This document shows positions 62,214 to 64,000 of a stretch of DNA of 64,000 nucleotides, piece after piece (within the stretch, counting starts at the first letter, position 1; each line of letters opens with the position of its first letter). The notes below the pieces were generated by a model. That model was not told the DNA's origin. It did no database searches and saw nothing but the letters and a program-made list of their open reading frames with translations. The position numbers and the translations under genes are program-made. Source of the stretch: Mycobacterium triplex (GTDB taxonomy: Bacteria; Actinomycetota; Actinomycetes; Mycobacteriales; Mycobacteriaceae); NCBI RefSeq assembly GCF_000689255.1, contig NZ_HG964446.1, positions 2,698,854-2,762,853 on the forward strand, written 5' to 3'.

Positions 62214-63187
62214 CGACCGAAGTCAAGGACGAACTGAGCCGCTTGGTAGTGAAATCGGTCAGCGCGCGTCGAGCCGAGGTCACCTCCCTGCTGCGGTTCG
62301 CCGGCGGGCTGCACATCGTGGGCGGCCGCGTGGTCGTCGAGGCCGAGGTGGACCTGGGCAACATCGCCCGCCGGCTGCGCAAGGACATCTTCGACCTCTA
62401 CGGCTACAACGCGGTCGTGCATGTGTTGTCGGCCAGCGGGATTCGCAAGAGCACCCGGTATGTGCTGCGGGTGGCCAACGACGGCGAGGCGCTGGCCCGC
62501 CAGACCGGGCTGCTCGACATGCGCGGACGTCCGGTGCGCGGTCTGCCCGCCCAGGTCGTCGGCGGCAGCATCGGGGACGCCGAGGCCGCGTGGCGGGGCG
62601 CCTTCTTGGCGCACGGGTCGCTGACCGAGCCCGGCCGTTCGTCGGCGCTGGAGGTCAGCTGCCCCGGCCCGGAAGCGGCGCTGGCGCTGGTCGGCGCGGC
62701 CCGCCGGCTCGGGGTCAGCGCCAAGGCCCGCGAGGTGCGCGGCGCCGATCGCGTGGTGGTGCGCGACGGCGAGGCGATCGGCGCGCTGCTGACCCGGATG
62801 GGTGCCCAGGACACCCGGCTGGTCTGGGAGGAACGCCGGATGCGTCGCGAGGTGCGCGCGACGGCCAACCGGCTGGCCAACTTCGACGACGCCAACCTGC
62901 GCCGCTCGGCACGGGCCGCGGTCGCCGCGGCGGCCCGGGTGGAGCGGGCGCTGGAGATCCTCGGCGACACCGTCCCCGACCATCTGGCCTCGGCCGGCAA
63001 GCTGCGCGTCGAGCACCGGCAGGCCTCGCTGGAGGAGCTGGGCCGGCTTGCGGACCCCCCGATGACGAAAGACGCTGTGGCAGGCCGTATTCGGCGCTTG
63101 CTGTCGATGGCCGATCGTAAGGCGAAGGTCGAAGGCATCCCCGACACCGAGTCGGCCGTGACGCCGGATCTGCTGGAGGATGCTTAA
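62204..63187 (+). CDS. whiA: DNA-binding protein WhiA
   Basis: Regulator of 327 aa with an N-terminal LAGLIDADG-like domain (about 10-220; [34 protein letters not shown]) and a C-terminal helix-turn-helix ([25 protein letters not shown]). In Streptomyces WhiA with WhiB activates sporulation septation genes; in mycobacteria it likely controls division genes. GTG 62204 gives the [11 protein letters not shown] start; ATG 62210 is possible. Confidence 0.95.
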   Translation: MAMTTEVKDELSRLVVKSVSARRAEVTSLLRFAGGLHIVGGRVVVEAEVDLGNIARRLRKDIFDLYGYNAVVHVLSASGIRKSTRYVLRVANDGEALARQTGLLDMRGRPVRGLPAQVVGGSIGDAEAAWRGAFLAHGSLTEPGRSSALEVSCPGPEAALALVGAARRLGVSAKAREVRGADRVVVRDGEAIGALLTRMGAQDTRLVWEERRMRREVRATANRLANFDDANLRRSARAAVAAAARVERALEILGDTVPDHLASAGKLRVEHRQASLEELGRLADPPMTKDAVAGRIRRLLSMADRKAKVEGIPDTESAVTPDLLEDA

Positions 63188-63280
63188 CTAGCCACGACGC
63201 GGCGGGGGAAACGGGGGGCGCGTGGCGGGTTTGTTGACCAATGCTCGACTTGATTTGCTGGCGAGGACTACGGTCATCGC

Positions 63281-64000
63281 ATGAAGCGGCTTTCGAGCGT
63301 TGATGCGGCGTTTTGGTCTGCGGAAACCGCGGGCTGGCATATGCATGTCGGTGCACTGGCGCTGTGCGATCCCAGCGATACGCCGCAGTTCAGCTTTCAG
63401 CGCCTTCGGGAAGTGCTGATCGAGCGGCTGCCCGAGCTGCCGCAATTGCGCTGGCGGGTCACCGGGGCGCCGCTGGGGCTGGACCGGCCGTGGTTCGTCG
63501 AGGACTCCGAGCTCGACATCGACTTCCATGTCCGCCGCATCGGCGTTCCCGGTCCCGGGGGTCGGCGCGAGCTGGAGGAGCTGGTCGGCCGGCTGATGTC
63601 GTACAAGCTGGACCGCGCGCGCCCGCTATGGGAGCTGTGGGTGATCGAGGGGGTCGAAGGTGGCCGCATCGCGACGCTGACCAAGATGCACCACGCGATC
63701 GTCGACGGTGTCTCCGGGGCCGGGCTGGGTGAAATCCTGTTGGACGTCACGCCGGAACCTCGTCCGCCGCAACGGGAGACGGTCGGATCGCTGGTCGGCA
63801 TCCAGATTCCGGGGATCGAACGCCGCGCGGTGGGCGCGCTGGTCAACATCGGCGTCAAGACGCCGTTCCGGATCGCCCGGTTGGTGGAGCAGACGGTGCG
63901 CCAGCAGGTCGCCGCGCTGGGTCTCGCCAGTCGGCCGCCGCGCTTCTTCGAGGCACCCAAAACCCGGTTCAACGCACCCGTTTCGCCGCACCGCCGCGTC
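63281..64000 (+). CDS. Wax ester synthase/diacylglycerol acyltransferase (WS/DGAT), 3' truncated by the window edge
   Basis: The first 240 codons of an acyltransferase run off the right end. The start [26 protein letters not shown] and the active-site motif HHAIVDG (HHxxxDG) identify the WS/DGAT family that makes triacylglycerol or wax esters from acyl-Co[14 protein letters not shown] is also conserved. It is the Rv1425 position, about 94 bases after whiA. The Rv1424c gene of M. tuberculosis is missing between them. The C-terminal half is outside the window. Confidence 0.92.
   Translation, partial: MKRLSSVDAAFWSAETAGWHMHVGALALCDPSDTPQFSFQRLREVLIERLPELPQLRWRVTGAPLGLDRPWFVEDSELDIDFHVRRIGVPGPGGRRELEELVGRLMSYKLDRARPLWELWVIEGVEGGRIATLTKMHHAIVDGVSGAGLGEILLDVTPEPRPPQRETVGSLVGIQIPGIERRAVGALVNIGVKTPFRIARLVEQTVRQQVAALGLASRPPRFFEAPKTRFNAPVSPHRRV

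Overview
The window is high-GC DNA from a Mycobacterium other than the M. tuberculosis complex. Evidence for this is mIHF, MmpS/MmpL, LprG-P55, LprH, a haemophore-like secreted protein, a WS/DGAT acyltransferase, many GTG starts and 4-bp ATGA gene overlaps. From about 23.7 kb to the right end the gene order follows, from memory, the M. tuberculosis stretch Rv1379 (pyrR) to Rv1425. The PE15/PPE20 pair that M. tuberculosis carries between pyrF and mihF is absent. All identifications come from reading motifs by eye; no database search was run.

Left accessory part (1-23.2 kb). A four-gene catabolic operon (Rieske oxygenase, TetR, flavin amine oxidase, aldehyde dehydrogenase) looks suited to degrading an N-methylated or quaternary amine. 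Next is a tightly overlapped six-gene operon (4950-11591): a GntR/UTRA regulator, a two-cluster ferredoxin, a TauABC/SsuABC-type importer and a large AprA-like flavoprotein fused to HEAT repeats. The importer's binding lipoprotein carries an extra NosL-like C-terminal domain. This operon is the best candidate here for an undescribed system. On the minus strand follow a cyclase-AAA-TPR signalling protein with non-canonical cyclase residues, a GNAT acetyltransferase, a beta-lactamase-fold hydrolase and two tandem DUF6065-like paralogues sharing a nearly identical tract. A secreted stand-alone CBM2 protein and a hypothetical-mmpS-mmpL operon complete this part.

Pyrimidine operon and housekeeping core (23.6-37 kb). 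pyrR has a good PyrR-binding-loop match just before its ribosome-binding site. pyrB-pyrC-PH protein-carA-carB-pyrF follow with overlapping ends. pyrB is broken by one extra T at 24565-24567, which joins its N-terminal half in frame to pyrC. Then come mihF, gmk, rpoZ, coaBC and metK.

Middle (36.8-48.7 kb). A minus-strand group encodes an SDR, a PNPOx-like protein, a Baeyer-Villiger-type monooxygenase and the esterases NlhH and LipI. A YhhN membrane protein, a motif-poor PriA, a MarR regulator with a methyltransferase sharing a putative operator, fmt and rsmB follow. The rsmB 3' end is duplicated as a 57-bp tandem repeat.

Right part (48.7-64 kb). rpe, ribD, ribE, ribBA and ribH (pentose phosphate and riboflavin synthesis) are interleaved with the minus-strand lprG-p55 lipid export pair. 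After lprH and the haemophore-like gene come uvrC-rapZ-yvcK-whiA as one overlapping operon, and a WS/DGAT gene runs off the right edge. A diverged intergenic repeat occurs twice, near 14.9 kb and 54.4 kb. No rRNA, tRNA, CRISPR array, insertion sequence or prophage was seen.
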